Source: Streptomyces phaeochromogenes (GTDB taxonomy: Bacteria > Actinomycetota > Actinomycetes > Streptomycetales > Streptomycetaceae). Taken from it: a DNA stretch of 33,537 nucleotides. The stretch is taken from positions 1 through 33,537 of the forward strand of contig NZ_LIQZ01000012.1 of assembly GCF_001418655.1 (NCBI RefSeq). Reading direction: 5' to 3'. Position 1 is the first letter of the stretch; every line of letters begins with the position of its first letter. A program made the position numbers and the translations under genes. Shown in pieces: positions 5,699-14,185 of this stretch. Below the pieces are notes generated by a model. That model searched no databases. It was not told the DNA's origin and worked only from the letters and a program-made list of their open reading frames with translations.

Positions 5699-7144
5699 AT
5701 GTCACAGCAGACCGCACGTCGCGGGGGAGCCGTCTGGGCCCTCGTCATCACCAGCGTCGCCGGGTTCATGGCGGCGCTCGACAACCTCGTCGTCACCACC
5801 GCACTGCCCTCGATCCGCAAGGACCTCGGGGGAGACCTCCCCGATCTGGAATGGACCGTGAGCGCGTACACGCTCACCTTCGCCGTGCTGCTGATGTTCG
5901 GCGCGGCCCTGGGCGACCGGTTCGGCCGGCGCCGGCTCTTCCTCGTCGGCATCACCGTGTTCACCGCCGCGTCGGCCGCCGCGGCCATGGCGCCCGGCAT
6001 CGACTCGCTGATCGCCGCCCGCGCGGTCCAGGGCGTCGGCGCCGCCATCATGATGCCGCTGACGCTGACCCTGCTCACGGCCGCCGTCCCGGCCGCCAAG
6101 CGCGGGATGGCGTACGGGATCTGGGGTGCCGTCAACGGTCTCGCGGTCGCTTCGGGGCCGCTCATCGGCGGCACCCTCACCGAGCACATCTCCTGGCAGT
6201 GGATCTTCTGGCTGAACGTTCCGCTGGGGCTGGTCCTGCTGCCGCTCGCCCGGCTGCGCCTGTCGGAATCGTTCGGCGCCGGCGCCCCGCTCGACATCCG
6301 CGGCACCCTGCTGGCCAGCGGCGGCCTCTTCGGGATCGTGTACGGGCTGGTCCGGGCGCCCGTCGTCGGCTGGAACGACGGGATAGTCCTGCTGGGGCTG
6401 TTCGCCGGTACCGCCCTGCTCGTCGGCTTCGTACTCCACGGCATCAGCGCCAAGAACCCGATGCTGCCGATGCGGCTCTTCCGCAACCGGGCCTTCGCCG
6501 GCATCAACGCGGCCAGCCTGCTGATGTTCCTCGGGATGTTCGGCTCGATCTTCCTGCTCAGCCAGTACATGCAGGAAGTCCTCGGCTACTCGCCCACGCA
6601 GGCCGGGCTGCGGATGCTGCCCTGGACGGGGATGCCGATGCTCATCGCGCCCGTCGCCGGCTATCTGTCCGACCGGATCGGCGGCCGTCCGGTCGTCGCC
6701 GCGGGTCTCTTCCTGCAAGCCGTCGGGCTCGGCTGGTTCGCCGCCGTGATCGCGCCCGACACGTCGTACGCCGCGCAGCTGCCCGCCCTGATCATCAGCG
6801 GCGTGGGCATGTCCCTCTTCTTCGCCCCTGCCTCCAGCCTGGTCATGTCCAGCGTCCGGCCGCACGAGCAGGGGATCGCGTCCGGCGCCAACAACGCGCT
6901 GCGCGAGGTCGGCGGCGCGCTCGGTATCGCGGTGATGGCCTCGATCTTCTCCGCCCAGGGCGGCTACGGGACCGCGCAGACCTTCGTGGACGGCACCCAG
7001 CCGGCGCTCTGGGTCGGCTCCGCCGCGGTCGCAGTGGCAGGAGTCGCGGCACTGCTCATCCCCGGTCGTCGCCGCGCGGCGGAGGCGGGCGAGGAGAGCG
7101 CCGGGACCGCGTCCGAGCGGGTGCTGGAGACGGCCTCCCGCTGA
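5699..7144 (+). CDS. MFS drug-efflux transporter, DHA2 (14-TM, EmrB/QacA) type
   Basis: The ATG at 5699 is preceded by GGGGGAAG. The 481-residue membrane protein has TM1 with FMAALDNLVVTTALPSI (the DHA2 Asp in TM1), motif A GDRFGRRRLF after TM2, RAVQGVGAAIMMP (motif B) and the antiporter motif C region ASGPLIGG. A later half begins near NPMLPMRLFRNRAFAGIN, and the total fits 14 helices. It is expected to export hydrophobic or cationic drugs by proton antiport across the cytoplasmic membrane. The cytoplasmic tail RRRAAEAGEE... is charged. It is the likely main target of the upstream TetR regulator. The substrate is unknown. Confidence 0.93.
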   Translation: MSQQTARRGGAVWALVITSVAGFMAALDNLVVTTALPSIRKDLGGDLPDLEWTVSAYTLTFAVLLMFGAALGDRFGRRRLFLVGITVFTAASAAAAMAPGIDSLIAARAVQGVGAAIMMPLTLTLLTAAVPAAKRGMAYGIWGAVNGLAVASGPLIGGTLTEHISWQWIFWLNVPLGLVLLPLARLRLSESFGAGAPLDIRGTLLASGGLFGIVYGLVRAPVVGWNDGIVLLGLFAGTALLVGFVLHGISAKNPMLPMRLFRNRAFAGINAASLLMFLGMFGSIFLLSQYMQEVLGYSPTQAGLRMLPWTGMPMLIAPVAGYLSDRIGGRPVVAAGLFLQAVGLGWFAAVIAPDTSYAAQLPALIISGVGMSLFFAPASSLVMSSVRPHEQGIASGANNALREVGGALGIAVMASIFSAQGGYGTAQTFVDGTQPALWVGSAAVAVAGVAALLIPGRRRAAEAGEESAGTASERVLETASR

Positions 7145-7153
7145 GGGCTCACC

Positions 7154-7194
7154 GAGTTCGGAAGTCAAACCCACGAGAGTTCGGAAATCAAACC
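7154..7194 (+). repeat. 18-bp direct repeat, one mismatch, 23-bp period
   Basis: GAGTTCGGAAGTCAAACC (7154-7171) recurs at 7177-7194 with one change. The pair sits between the exporter stop and the ribosome site of the next gene. The 23-bp period is close to two helical turns, so it may be a protein-binding element or just a local duplication. Confidence 0.8.
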
Positions 7195-7209
7195 GAAAGG
7201 AGTCCGGAC

Positions 7210-7587
7210 ATGCCCACCCTTCCCTGGACCGTGCCGAACAAGCCGCCGCGGGGCGCCGAGGTGCACGTCTTCGCCTCCCGCTTCGAGACCCGCACCCGCT
7301 GGGGAGCGCTGAAGTTCTTCGCCAGGACACCGGCCGTCTGGCGGCAGGTGAGCAAGGCCCCCGGAGCGTACGGCGCCACGCTCAAGGCGGCCCCGCTGCG
7401 GCGGACCTTCTGGACCCTGTCCGCCTGGGAGTCGCCCGCGGCGCTCAAGAACTTCGCCCGCTCCGGCACGCACGCGCCGACCGCGCGGGGCCTCGGCCCC
7501 CAGATGCGGGACGCGAAGTTCGTCTCGTGGACGGTCACGGCGGACGACCTCCCGCTCGACTGGGCGGAGGCGTTGCGCCGTCTGTGA
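7210..7587 (+). CDS. Conserved hypothetical protein, probable dimeric alpha/beta-barrel (DUF3291 / CrtA-like)
   Basis: The ATG at 7210 follows GAAAGGAG (7195-7202). The 125-residue protein reads VHVFASRFETRTRWGALKFFARTPAVWRQVSKAPGAYGATLKAAPLRRTFWTLSAWESPAALKNFARSGTHAPT. This pattern of beta-strand, long helix and paired strands (FWTLSAWES) resembles dimeric alpha/beta-barrel proteins such as DUF3291 and spheroidene-monooxygenase-like members. No catalytic residues can be named with confidence. It lies 65 bases after the exporter, so it may be co-transcribed with it and under TetR control. A very strong hairpin terminates the unit just downstream. Confidence 0.75.
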   Translation: MPTLPWTVPNKPPRGAEVHVFASRFETRTRWGALKFFARTPAVWRQVSKAPGAYGATLKAAPLRRTFWTLSAWESPAALKNFARSGTHAPTARGLGPQMRDAKFVSWTVTADDLPLDWAEALRRL

Positions 7588-7616
7588 CCGGCCGACGCCC
7601 CGAACGGTTCAGCCGC

Positions 7617-7652
7617 GAGAACGGCCCCGCCCCGACCGGCGGGGCCGTTCTC
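7617..7652 (+). terminator. Strong hairpin between the DUF3291-like gene and murB
   Basis: Bases 7617-7631 pair perfectly with 7638-7652 (15 bp, six-base loop). It ends only 14 bases before the murB GTG. Confidence 0.8.
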
Positions 7653-7653
7653 G

Positions 7654-7659
7654 TACTCT
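7654..7659 (+). promoter_or_regulatory. Possible -10 of a leaderless murB transcript
   Basis: TACTCT ends seven bases before GTG 7667, and no ribosome binding site is present. A start on or next to the GTG would explain translation. The -35 position falls inside the terminator stem-loop and matches poorly, so this is tentative. Confidence 0.35.
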
Positions 7660-7666
7660 TGGGCAC

Positions 7667-8722
7667 GTGCTGGAACTCCACGACGCCCCGCTCGCCCCGC
7701 TGACCACCTTCCGGCTCGGCGGCCCCGCCGCGCGCCTGATCACCGCCACGACCGACGCCGAGGTGATCGCCGCCGTCCGCGAGGCCGACGACTCCGGCAC
7801 GCCGCTGCTGCTGATCGGCGGCGGATCCAACCTGGTCATCGGCGACAAGGGCTTCGCCGGCACCGCCCTGCGCATCGCCACCCGCGGCTTCGCCCTCGAC
7901 GGTACGAAGCTGGAACTGGCCGCAGGCGAGGTGTGGACCGACGCCGTCGCCCGCACCGTCGAGGCCGGCCTCGCGGGCATCGAGTGCCTCGCCGGAATCC
8001 CTGGCTCCGCGGGCGCGACGCCCATCCAGAACGTGGGGGCGTACGGCCAGGAGGTGTCGTCGACGATCACCGAAGTGATCGCCTACGACCGGCGGACCGG
8101 CGAGACGGTCACCGTTCCGAACGCCGAGTGCGCCTTCTCGTACCGCCACAGCCGCTTCAAGGCCGAGCCCGAGCGCTTCGTCGTGCTGCGCGTCCGCTTC
8201 GACCTGGAGGACGCCTCCGGGCTCTCCGCGCCGGTCAAGTACGCCGAGACGGCCCGCGCCCTCGGTGTCGAGCCGGGCGACCGCGTGCCGCTGGAGAAGG
8301 CCCGTGAGACCGTCCTGAAGCTGCGCTCCGGCAAGGGCATGGTGCTCGACCCGGAGGACCACGACACCTGGTCGGCCGGCTCGTTCTTCACCAACCCGAT
8401 CCTCACCCACGAGGAGTTCGCCGTGTTCCACGCGCGCGTGGCCGAGCGCCTCGGCGACGGCGTGATCCCACCCGCGTACCCGGCGGGCGACGGGCACACC
8501 AAGACCTCCGCGGCCTGGCTGATCGACAAGTCCGGCTTCACCAAGGGCTACGGCACCGGCCCCGCCCGCATCTCCACCAAGCACACCCTGGCCCTCACCA
8601 ACCGCGGCGAGGCCACCACGGAGGACCTCCTCACGCTGGCCCGCGAGGTCGTGGCGGGCGTCCACGCCGCCTTCGGGATCACGCTCGTCAACGAACCGGT
8701 GACGGTCGGCGTCAGCCTCTGA
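7667..8722 (+). CDS. murB: UDP-N-acetylenolpyruvoylglucosamine reductase
   Basis: The 351-residue product carries the MurB signatures in order: TTFRLGGPA, the FAD-binding LLLIGGGSNLVIGDKGF, GLAGIECLAGIPGSAGATPIQNVGAYGQE, SYRHSRFK (active-site Arg), SAGSFFTNPI (the Ser proton donor), KTSAAWLIDKSGF and a C-terminal NEPVTVGV with the conserved Glu. It reduces UDP-GlcNAc-enolpyruvate to UDP-MurNAc with NADPH in cytoplasmic peptidoglycan precursor synthesis. The GTG start at 7667 has no Shine-Dalgarno and sits directly behind a terminator, suggesting its own leaderless transcript. Its position next to add and aspC is the usual Streptomyces arrangement. Confidence 0.96.
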   Translation: MLELHDAPLAPLTTFRLGGPAARLITATTDAEVIAAVREADDSGTPLLLIGGGSNLVIGDKGFAGTALRIATRGFALDGTKLELAAGEVWTDAVARTVEAGLAGIECLAGIPGSAGATPIQNVGAYGQEVSSTITEVIAYDRRTGETVTVPNAECAFSYRHSRFKAEPERFVVLRVRFDLEDASGLSAPVKYAETARALGVEPGDRVPLEKARETVLKLRSGKGMVLDPEDHDTWSAGSFFTNPILTHEEFAVFHARVAERLGDGVIPPAYPAGDGHTKTSAAWLIDKSGFTKGYGTGPARISTKHTLALTNRGEATTEDLLTLAREVVAGVHAAFGITLVNEPVTVGVSL

Positions 8723-8782
8723 GTTATTTCGCTTGCCGGTCGCCCGGCCCGGCGATCACCCTGGGGCCATGAGAGAACTCCT

Positions 8783-9502
8783 GTGCGGCTGAGGGTCGAT
8801 GAGTTCCGGCCGAGCGCCGGCCGGTACGCGTTCCGGGTCGTCCAGCCGCGCTCCGCGCTGCGGCACACCACACTCAGCGACCCCCTGCGGGGCTGGGGCT
8901 ACCTGGTCGGCGACCACGACGGACTGTCCCGCCTCGCCGCGCTGTTCTCGTTCGCCGCGTACTCCCCGCACACCGTCGTCCACGTCCCGCTGCGCGACAG
9001 CGTGCCCAGGACGTACGCCCCCGGAACGCCGGTCGACCTCGTCCTGGCCCACCAGTCACTGGGCTTGCGGCCCTCCACATGGCCGTCGCTGCGCCGCGGG
9101 CTGACCCGGGGCACCCCGGGCACCGTCCGCACCGACGAACGGCGCACCGCCGACCACGCGGCGGCATGGCAGGCGCGCTGGGAACAGCGCTGGGACCGCC
9201 TCGACCCCGTCGACCGGATCCGCCCCGCCGTCCACGCCCGGACGCTGTTCCTCTTCGGCGCCCGGGACACCTTCGCCTCGGCGTCCGCCCAGCTGGAGGT
9301 CGCGGCCGGCTTCGGCCCCCTGGACAAGAGGGCCGCCAAGGGGCTCGACGTGCTGGTCGCCTCGCTCACGCTGCACATGCCCCTGAGCCGGGGACGACAC
9401 ACGGAACTGGACATCGGCTTCCAGGCGTACCCGCCCTACGCCCACTTCAGGCGACCGGGGAGGTCAGCCAGTCGTCGATCCCGGACAGCAGCTTCTCCTT
9501 GA
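8783..9502 (+). CDS. Conserved hypothetical protein
   Basis: I do not recognise a family. GTG 8783 is the first usable start; a nearby ATG at 8769 is out of frame and stops after seven codons. The 239-residue product has no signal peptide or membrane helix. It is rich in Arg and aromatic residues (SDPLRGWGYLVGDHDGLSRLAALFSFAAYSPHTVVHVPLRDS; TLFLFGARDTFASASAQLEVAAGF). The last 56 bases overlap the 3' end of the oppositely oriented adenosine-deaminase gene. The final residues (RRPGRSASRRSRTAASP) look like antisense of that gene, so the C-terminus may be a recent extension. GC3 bias in the body supports real coding. Confidence 0.65.
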   Translation: MRLRVDEFRPSAGRYAFRVVQPRSALRHTTLSDPLRGWGYLVGDHDGLSRLAALFSFAAYSPHTVVHVPLRDSVPRTYAPGTPVDLVLAHQSLGLRPSTWPSLRRGLTRGTPGTVRTDERRTADHAAAWQARWEQRWDRLDPVDRIRPAVHARTLFLFGARDTFASASAQLEVAAGFGPLDKRAAKGLDVLVASLTLHMPLSRGRHTELDIGFQAYPPYAHFRRPGRSASRRSRTAASP

Positions 9503-10475
9503 TGTCGTGCGGGGCCGCCGAACCCCGTACCGACTGCCGTGCCAGTTCGGCCAGTTCGGCGTCCGTGAAGGCGTGATGCTGACGTGCGATGTCGTACTGG
9601 GCGGCCAGCCGTGAGCCGAACAGGAGCGGGTCGTCCGCGCCGAGTGCCAGCGGGACCCCTGCCTCGAAAAGCTTGCGCAGGGGGACGTCCTCCGGCTTTT
9701 CGTACACCCCCAGGGCGACGTTCGACGCCGGGCAGACCTCGCAGGTGATGCCCCGGTCCGCGAGCCGCTTCAGGAGCCGCGGGTCCTCGGCCGCCCGCAC
9801 CCCGTGCCCGATGCGCGAGGCGTGCAGGTCGTCCAGGCAGTCGCGGACGGACGCCGGGCCCGTCAGCTCGCCGCCGTGCGGCGCCGCCAGCAGCCCGCCC
9901 TCACGCGCGATGGCGAAGGCCCGGTCGAAGTCCCGCGCCATACCGCGCCGCTCGTCGTTGGAGAGCCCGAAGCCGACGATGCCCCGGTCCGCGTACCGCA
10001 CGGCCAGCCGGGCCAGCGTGCGCGCGTCCAGCGGATGCTTCATCCGGTTCGCGGCCACCAGGACCCGCATCCCGAGCCCGGTCTCGCGCGCGGCCGAGTC
10101 CACGGCGTCCAGGATGATCTCCAGCGCCGGGATCAGCCCGCCCAGCCGGGGGGCGTACGAAGTCGGGTCGACCTGGATCTCCAGCCACCCCGAGCCGTCC
10201 TTGATGTCCTCCTCGGCGGCCTCCCGTACCAGCCGCTGAATGTCCTCGGGATCTCTGAGGCACGACCGCGCCGCGTCGTACAGCCGCTGGAAACGGAACC
10301 AGCCCCGCTCGTCGGTGGCCCGCAGTTTCGGCGGCTCCCCGCTGGTCAGCGCATCGGGAAGGTGGATCCCGTGCTTGTCGGCCAGTTCCAGCAGAGTGGT
10401 GATCCGCATCGACCCGGTGAAATGCAGGTGCAGATGAGCTTTGGGCAGCTCAGAGACATCACGTACGTGCTCCAT
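9447..10475 (-). CDS. add: Adenosine-deaminase-family protein
   Basis: The 342-residue protein starts at ATG 10475-10473 with AGGA about seven bases upstream. Motifs in order: KAHLHLHFTGSMR (metal HxH), PHGGELTGPASV (metal His and catalytic Glu of the HxGE motif), IGHGVRAAEDP (catalytic His), CPASNVALG and LGADDPLLFG (metal and substrate Asp pair). All zinc and acid/base residues are present, so it should be an active purine deaminase. The first motif has Thr where adenosine deaminases have Asp (HxHLDG), the residue that contacts the ribose 5'-OH. The substrate may therefore be a 5'-modified or other adenosine analogue; aminodeoxyfutalosine is one candidate, as Streptomyces uses the futalosine menaquinone route. 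It runs parallel to aspC, but a strong terminator lies between them. Confidence 0.88.
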   Translation of the reverse strand: MEHVRDVSELPKAHLHLHFTGSMRITTLLELADKHGIHLPDALTSGEPPKLRATDERGWFRFQRLYDAARSCLRDPEDIQRLVREAAEEDIKDGSGWLEIQVDPTSYAPRLGGLIPALEIILDAVDSAARETGLGMRVLVAANRMKHPLDARTLARLAVRYADRGIVGFGLSNDERRGMARDFDRAFAIAREGGLLAAPHGGELTGPASVRDCLDDLHASRIGHGVRAAEDPRLLKRLADRGITCEVCPASNVALGVYEKPEDVPLRKLFEAGVPLALGADDPLLFGSRLAAQYDIARQHHAFTDAELAELARQSVRGSAAPHDIKEKLLSGIDDWLTSPVA

Positions 10476-10567
10476 TCCAGGATCCTGCCGTACGCCGCCT
10501 CCGTATCGGTAGCGCTTTCCCTGAACGTGGTCTTGCTCGCACTAAGACACGAACCAGGACACGAAGA

Positions 10568-10601
10568 AAGCGGGCCGCCTCCCAGGGGAGGCGGCCCGCT
10601 T
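10568..10601 (-). terminator. Intrinsic terminator of aspC
   Basis: Bases 10568-10582 pair with 10587-10601 (15 bp, four-base loop). Read on minus, the hairpin follows the aspC stop and leads into TTTCTTCGT. It separates aspC from the deaminase gene. Confidence 0.88.
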
Positions 10602-10624
10602 CAACCCACTCACGGTGAGGAGGT

Positions 10625-11851
10625 TCAGTCCTTGGCCTCGGCCAGCAGCTTCTGGATGCGCGAGACGCCCTCGACGAGGTCCTCGTCACCCAGCGCGTAC
10701 GAGAGCCGCAGGTAGCCCGGCGTGCCGAAGGCCTCGCCCGGGACGACCGCGACCTCGGCCTCCTCCAGGATCAGCGCGGCCAGCTCGACGGAGTCCTGCG
10801 GGCGCTTGCCGCGGATCTCCTTGCCGATGAGGGCCTTCACCGAGGGGTACGCGTAGAAGGCGCCCTCGGGCTCCGGGCAGAGCACGCCGTCGATCTCGTT
10901 GAGCATCCGCACGATGGTCTTGCGGCGGCGGTCGAAGGCCTCGCGCATCTCGGCGACGGCCTTCAGGTCGCCGGAGACGGCGGCGATGGCGGCGGCCTGG
11001 GCGACGTTCGACACGTTCGACGTGGCGTGCGACTGGAGGTTCGTCGCGGCCTTCACCACGTCCTTCGGGCCGATGATCCACCCGACACGCCAGCCGGTCA
11101 TCGCATACGTCTTCGCGACGCCGTTGACCACGATGCACTTGTCGCGCAGCTCGGGCAGGATCGCGGGCAGCGAGGTGAACTTCGCGTCCCCGTAGACCAG
11201 GTGCTCGTAGATCTCGTCCGTCAGCACCCACAGACCGTGCTCGACGGCCCAGCGGCCGATCGCCTCGGTGTCCTCGGCGCTGTAGACCGCGCCGGTCGGG
11301 TTGGACGGCGACACGAAGAGGACGACCTTCGTCTTCTCCGTACGGGCCGCCTCCAGCTGCTCGACCGAGACTCGGTAGCCGGTGGTCTCGTCCGCGACGA
11401 CCTCGACCGGGACACCGCCGGCGAGACGGATCGACTCCGGGTACGTCGTCCAGTAGGGCGCCGGGACGATGACCTCGTCGCCCGGGTCGAGGATCGCGGC
11501 GAACGCCTCGTAGATGGCCTGCTTGCCGCCGTTGGTCACCAGGACCTGGGAGGCGTCAACCTCGTAGTCGGAATCGCGCAGCGTCTTGGCGACGATCGCC
11601 GCCTTCAGCTCGGGAAGGCCGCCGGCAGGCGTGTACCGGTGGTACTTCGGGTTCTTGCAGGCCTCGATGGCGGCCTCGACGATGTAGCCCGGGGTCGGGA
11701 AGTCGGGCTCACCGGCGCCGAAGCCGATCACCGGACGTCCTGCGGCCTTGAGGGCCTTGGCCTTGGCGTCCACGGCGAGGGTGGCGGACTCGGAGATCGC
11801 ACCGACCCGGGCGGAGACCCGGCGCTCGGTGGGAGGGGTTGCAGGGCTCAT
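10625..11851 (-). CDS. aspC: Aspartate aminotransferase, class I PLP-dependent
   Basis: The 408-residue product begins [38 protein letters not shown]. It shows [39 protein letters not shown] (the NPTG substrate loop), [28 protein letters not shown] (the SxxKxxAM PLP-lysine region, here [10 protein letters not shown]) and [11 protein letters not shown] (the carboxylate-binding Arg). It interconverts aspartate/2-oxoglutarate and oxaloacetate/glutamate with PLP in the cytoplasm. The frame is open upstream to 12082, but that part runs through tRNA-Trp. ATG 11851 gives the usual family N-terminus; ATG 11860 is an alternative with GGA just upstream. It is divergent from tRNA-Trp and secE. Confidence 0.96.
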   Translation of the reverse strand: MSPATPPTERRVSARVGAISESATLAVDAKAKALKAAGRPVIGFGAGEPDFPTPGYIVEAAIEACKNPKYHRYTPAGGLPELKAAIVAKTLRDSDYEVDASQVLVTNGGKQAIYEAFAAILDPGDEVIVPAPYWTTYPESIRLAGGVPVEVVADETTGYRVSVEQLEAARTEKTKVVLFVSPSNPTGAVYSAEDTEAIGRWAVEHGLWVLTDEIYEHLVYGDAKFTSLPAILPELRDKCIVVNGVAKTYAMTGWRVGWIIGPKDVVKAATNLQSHATSNVSNVAQAAAIAAVSGDLKAVAEMREAFDRRRKTIVRMLNEIDGVLCPEPEGAFYAYPSVKALIGKEIRGKRPQDSVELAALILEEAEVAVVPGEAFGTPGYLRLSYALGDEDLVEGVSRIQKLLAEAKD

Positions 11852-11941
11852 GGGGCCCATCGTTCCAGACACGAAACCTCCCCGGCACACCGGTTTCACA
11901 GAGTGAGCGCCGACCGACAAAGTCCTTACGGACACTTTCTG

Positions 11942-11971
11942 TTCGACGACCGGCCGTCGACCACGTACACT
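11942..11971 (+). promoter_or_regulatory. Candidate promoter for tRNA-Trp - secE - nusG
   Basis: TTCGAC (11942-11947) and TACACT (11966-11971) are 18 bases apart. The -10 is good and the -35 imperfect. The predicted start is near 11978, about 80 bases before the tRNA. Confidence 0.4.
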
Positions 11972-12055
11972 CTCACCTCGTTGGCCTTCACCGGCCGCGC
12001 CCACCCGGTGCACACCGAGCACCCGGGCGGATGCGGTACGTTGTTGGGGAAACAA

Positions 12056-12128
12056 AGGGTCGTAGCTCAATTGGTAGAGCACTGGTCTCCAAAACCAGCG
12101 GTTGGGGGTTCAAGTCCCTCCGGCCCTG
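12056..12128 (+). tRNA. tRNA-Trp (CCA)
   Basis: A 73-base cloverleaf. The acceptor AGGGTCG pairs with CGGCCCT (12121-12127, one T-G), with discriminator G. The D stem is GCTC/GAGC and the anticodon stem CTGGT/ACCAG. The loop CTCCAAA gives anticodon CCA (12089-12091). The 3' CCA is not encoded. It lies directly before secE, as in many actinobacteria. Confidence 0.97.
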
Positions 12129-12248
12129 CTACACACTCCTTTCGCCAGGATGTGTGCGCATGTACGTACTGCACTACACCGCATTACACCGCCGTGCGGC
12201 TCATACCCGGGCGCGGCACGGCCACGACCCGGAATCAGGTGAGGACGA

Positions 12249-12536
12249 GTGACGGACGCCGTGGGCTCCATCGACATGCCTGATGCCCAGGATGAGGCGC
12301 CGGAGTCCCAGAAGAAGGGCCGCAAGGGCGGTAAGCGTGCCAAGAAGGGCCCGCTGAAGCGCCTTGCCCTCTTCTACCGCCAGATCGTCGCGGAACTCCG
12401 CAAGGTTGTCTGGCCGACCCGGAATCAGCTGACGACGTACACCACAGTGGTGATTGTGTTCGTCGTCATCATGATCGGTCTGGTGACTGTGATTGACTTC
12501 GGACTCGACAAGGCCGCCAAGTACGTATTCGGCTGA
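12249..12536 (+). CDS. secE: Preprotein translocase subunit SecE
   Basis: The GTG at 12249 is preceded by GAGG (12241-12244). The 95-residue product has a Lys/Arg-rich cytoplasmic N-terminus ([17 protein letters not shown]), the conserved amphipathic segment [21 protein letters not shown], and one transmembrane helix [22 protein letters not shown]. It is the single-TM SecE type that clamps SecY in the SecYEG channel. It follows tRNA-Trp and precedes nusG, the universal actinobacterial order. Confidence 0.96.
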   Translation: MTDAVGSIDMPDAQDEAPESQKKGRKGGKRAKKGPLKRLALFYRQIVAELRKVVWPTRNQLTTYTTVVIVFVVIMIGLVTVIDFGLDKAAKYVFG

Positions 12537-12542
12537 GCCAAG

Positions 12543-12577
12543 CGCGAAGGGCGCCGTACCCGGCGCCCGCTTTCGCG
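12543..12577 (+). terminator. Attenuator-like hairpin between secE and nusG
   Basis: GGGCGCCG (12549-12556) pairs with CGGCGCCC (12561-12568), extended by CGCGAA/TTCGCG across a three-base bulge. It could reduce but not abolish readthrough into nusG, which has no clear promoter of its own. Confidence 0.6.
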
Positions 12578-12613
12578 TGTTCCACCCCCATGATCCAGGA
12601 AGAAGCAGCCACC

Positions 12614-13492
12614 GTGTCTGACCCGAACCTGAACGACGCCGGCGAGTCGGTCGAGTCCGTTGACGACGAGCTCGACATCGTCGAGGGCGCGGACGTCGAG
12701 GACGAGGTCGAGGCTGCCGACGCCGAAGCCGGCGAGGCCGCCGAAGAGGCTGCCCTGCACGTCGAGGACGAGTCCGGCGAGGACGTCGAGACCGACGTGG
12801 ACGCCGAGGACCCGGCCGTCTCCGACGAGGCCGACGACGAGAAGCTCGAAGAGGCCGAGGAAGAGGCCGAGCCGGTCGACCCCGTCGTGGCCCTCCGCGA
12901 GGAGCTCCGCAGGCTGCCCGGCGAGTGGTACGTCATCCACACGTACGCGGGTTACGAGAACCGCGTGAAGACGAACCTCGAACAGCGTGCCGTCTCTCTG
13001 AACGTCGAGGACTTCATCTTCGCGGCCGAGGTGCCGCAGGAAGAGGTCGCGCAGATCAAGAACGGCGAGCGCAAGACCGTCCGTCAGAACAAGCTCCCCG
13101 GCTACGTGCTGGTGCGCATGGACCTGACGAACGAGTCCTGGGGCGTCGTCCGCAACACCCCCGGAGTCACCGGCTTCGTGGGCAACGCGTACGACCCGTA
13201 CCCGCTGACGCTGGACGAGATCGTCAAGATGCTCGCCCCCGAGGCCGAGGAGAAGGCGGCCCGCGAGGCGGCCGAGGCCGAGGGCAAGCCGGCTCCGTCC
13301 CGCAAGCTCGAGGTCCAGGTGCTGGACTTCGAGGTGGGCGACTCGGTCACCGTCACCGACGGCCCGTTCGCGACGCTGCAGGCGACCATCAACGAGATCA
13401 ACGCCGACTCGAAGAAGGTCAAGGGCCTCGTCGAGATCTTCGGCCGCGAGACCCCGGTCGAGCTGAGCTTCGACCAGATCCAGAAGAACTGA
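12614..13492 (+). CDS. nusG: Transcription termination/antitermination factor NusG
   Basis: GTG 12614 gives [12 protein letters not shown], the usual Streptomyces N-terminus, with AGGAAG at 12597-12602; ATG 12590 in the same frame has no ribosome site. The 292-residue protein has a highly acidic Glu/Asp/Ala extension (about residues 1-90). It then has the NGN domain ([23 protein letters not shown] ... [12 protein letters not shown] ... [10 protein letters not shown]) and the KOW domain ([52 protein letters not shown]). NGN binds the RNA polymerase clamp; KOW contacts Rho or S10 in other bacteria. A second acidic/Ala linker ([15 protein letters not shown]) separates the two domains. Confidence 0.97.
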   Translation: MSDPNLNDAGESVESVDDELDIVEGADVEDEVEAADAEAGEAAEEAALHVEDESGEDVETDVDAEDPAVSDEADDEKLEEAEEEAEPVDPVVALREELRRLPGEWYVIHTYAGYENRVKTNLEQRAVSLNVEDFIFAAEVPQEEVAQIKNGERKTVRQNKLPGYVLVRMDLTNESWGVVRNTPGVTGFVGNAYDPYPLTLDEIVKMLAPEAEEKAAREAAEAEGKPAPSRKLEVQVLDFEVGDSVTVTDGPFATLQATINEINADSKKVKGLVEIFGRETPVELSFDQIQKN

Positions 13493-13531
13493 CCCCTCGC
13501 GGGACGATCTTCCGGAACACACGCCTCCGAC

Positions 13532-13576
13532 CAGGTCAGACGGGCCCTCAAAGCCTGTCTGACCTGCTCGGTTTTT
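13532..13576 (+). terminator. Terminator or attenuator between nusG and rplK
   Basis: CAGGTCAGAC (13532-13541) pairs with GTCTGACCTG (13557-13566), extended by three more pairs including one G-T. It is followed by CTCGGTTTTT. This is a classical intrinsic terminator, so rplK-rplA probably has its own promoter just downstream or depends on readthrough. Confidence 0.85.
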
Positions 13577-13673
13577 GGCCGCAGACCGATACCCGTTATC
13601 GTTGTGCGGTATGCCTCCGTCCGGATGATCCGGATCGGCGGCTGAAAACTCTCACTAGGACCCGGAGAGAGCA

Positions 13674-14108
13674 ATGCCTCCCAAGAAGAAGAAGGTCACG
13701 GGGCTCATCAAGCTCCAGATCCAGGCCGGTGCGGCCAACCCGGCGCCGCCGGTCGGCCCCGCGCTGGGCCAGCACGGCGTCAACATCATGGAGTTCTGCA
13801 AGGCCTACAACGCCGCGACCGAGTCGCAGCGTGGCTGGGTGATCCCGGTGGAGATCACGGTCTACGAAGACCGCTCCTTCACCTTCATCACCAAGACTCC
13901 GCCGGCCGCGAAGATGATCCTCAAGGCCGCGGGCGTGGAGAAGGGCTCCGGCGAGCCGCACAAGACCAAGGTCGCCAAGATCACCCAGGCGCAGGTCCGC
14001 GAGATCGCCACCACGAAGATGCCCGACCTGAACGCCAACGACCTGGACGCCGCGTCGAAGATCATCGCCGGCACCGCCCGTTCCATGGGCATCACGGTCG
14101 AGGGCTGA
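13674..14108 (+). CDS. rplK: Ribosomal protein uL11
   Basis: The ATG at 13674 follows GGAGAG. The 144-residue product has the L11 N-terminal signature [37 protein letters not shown], with the proline-rich segment that touches thiostrepton-type drugs, and the C-terminal rRNA-binding domain ([26 protein letters not shown]). It binds 23S rRNA at the GTPase centre and is needed for the stringent response through RelA. It is co-transcribed with rplA. Confidence 0.98.
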
Positions 14109-14185
14109 CCTCCACCCCGTAGGAAAGACCGTGGCAGGGCCTGCTCGGCCCACACCACGACTCCTCAGAACACACAGGAGCAGTA

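Noticed and set aside
11852..12082. Upstream in-frame extension of aspC on minus
   Set aside because: It runs through tRNA-Trp and adds residues foreign to the family; the conserved start is ATG 11851.
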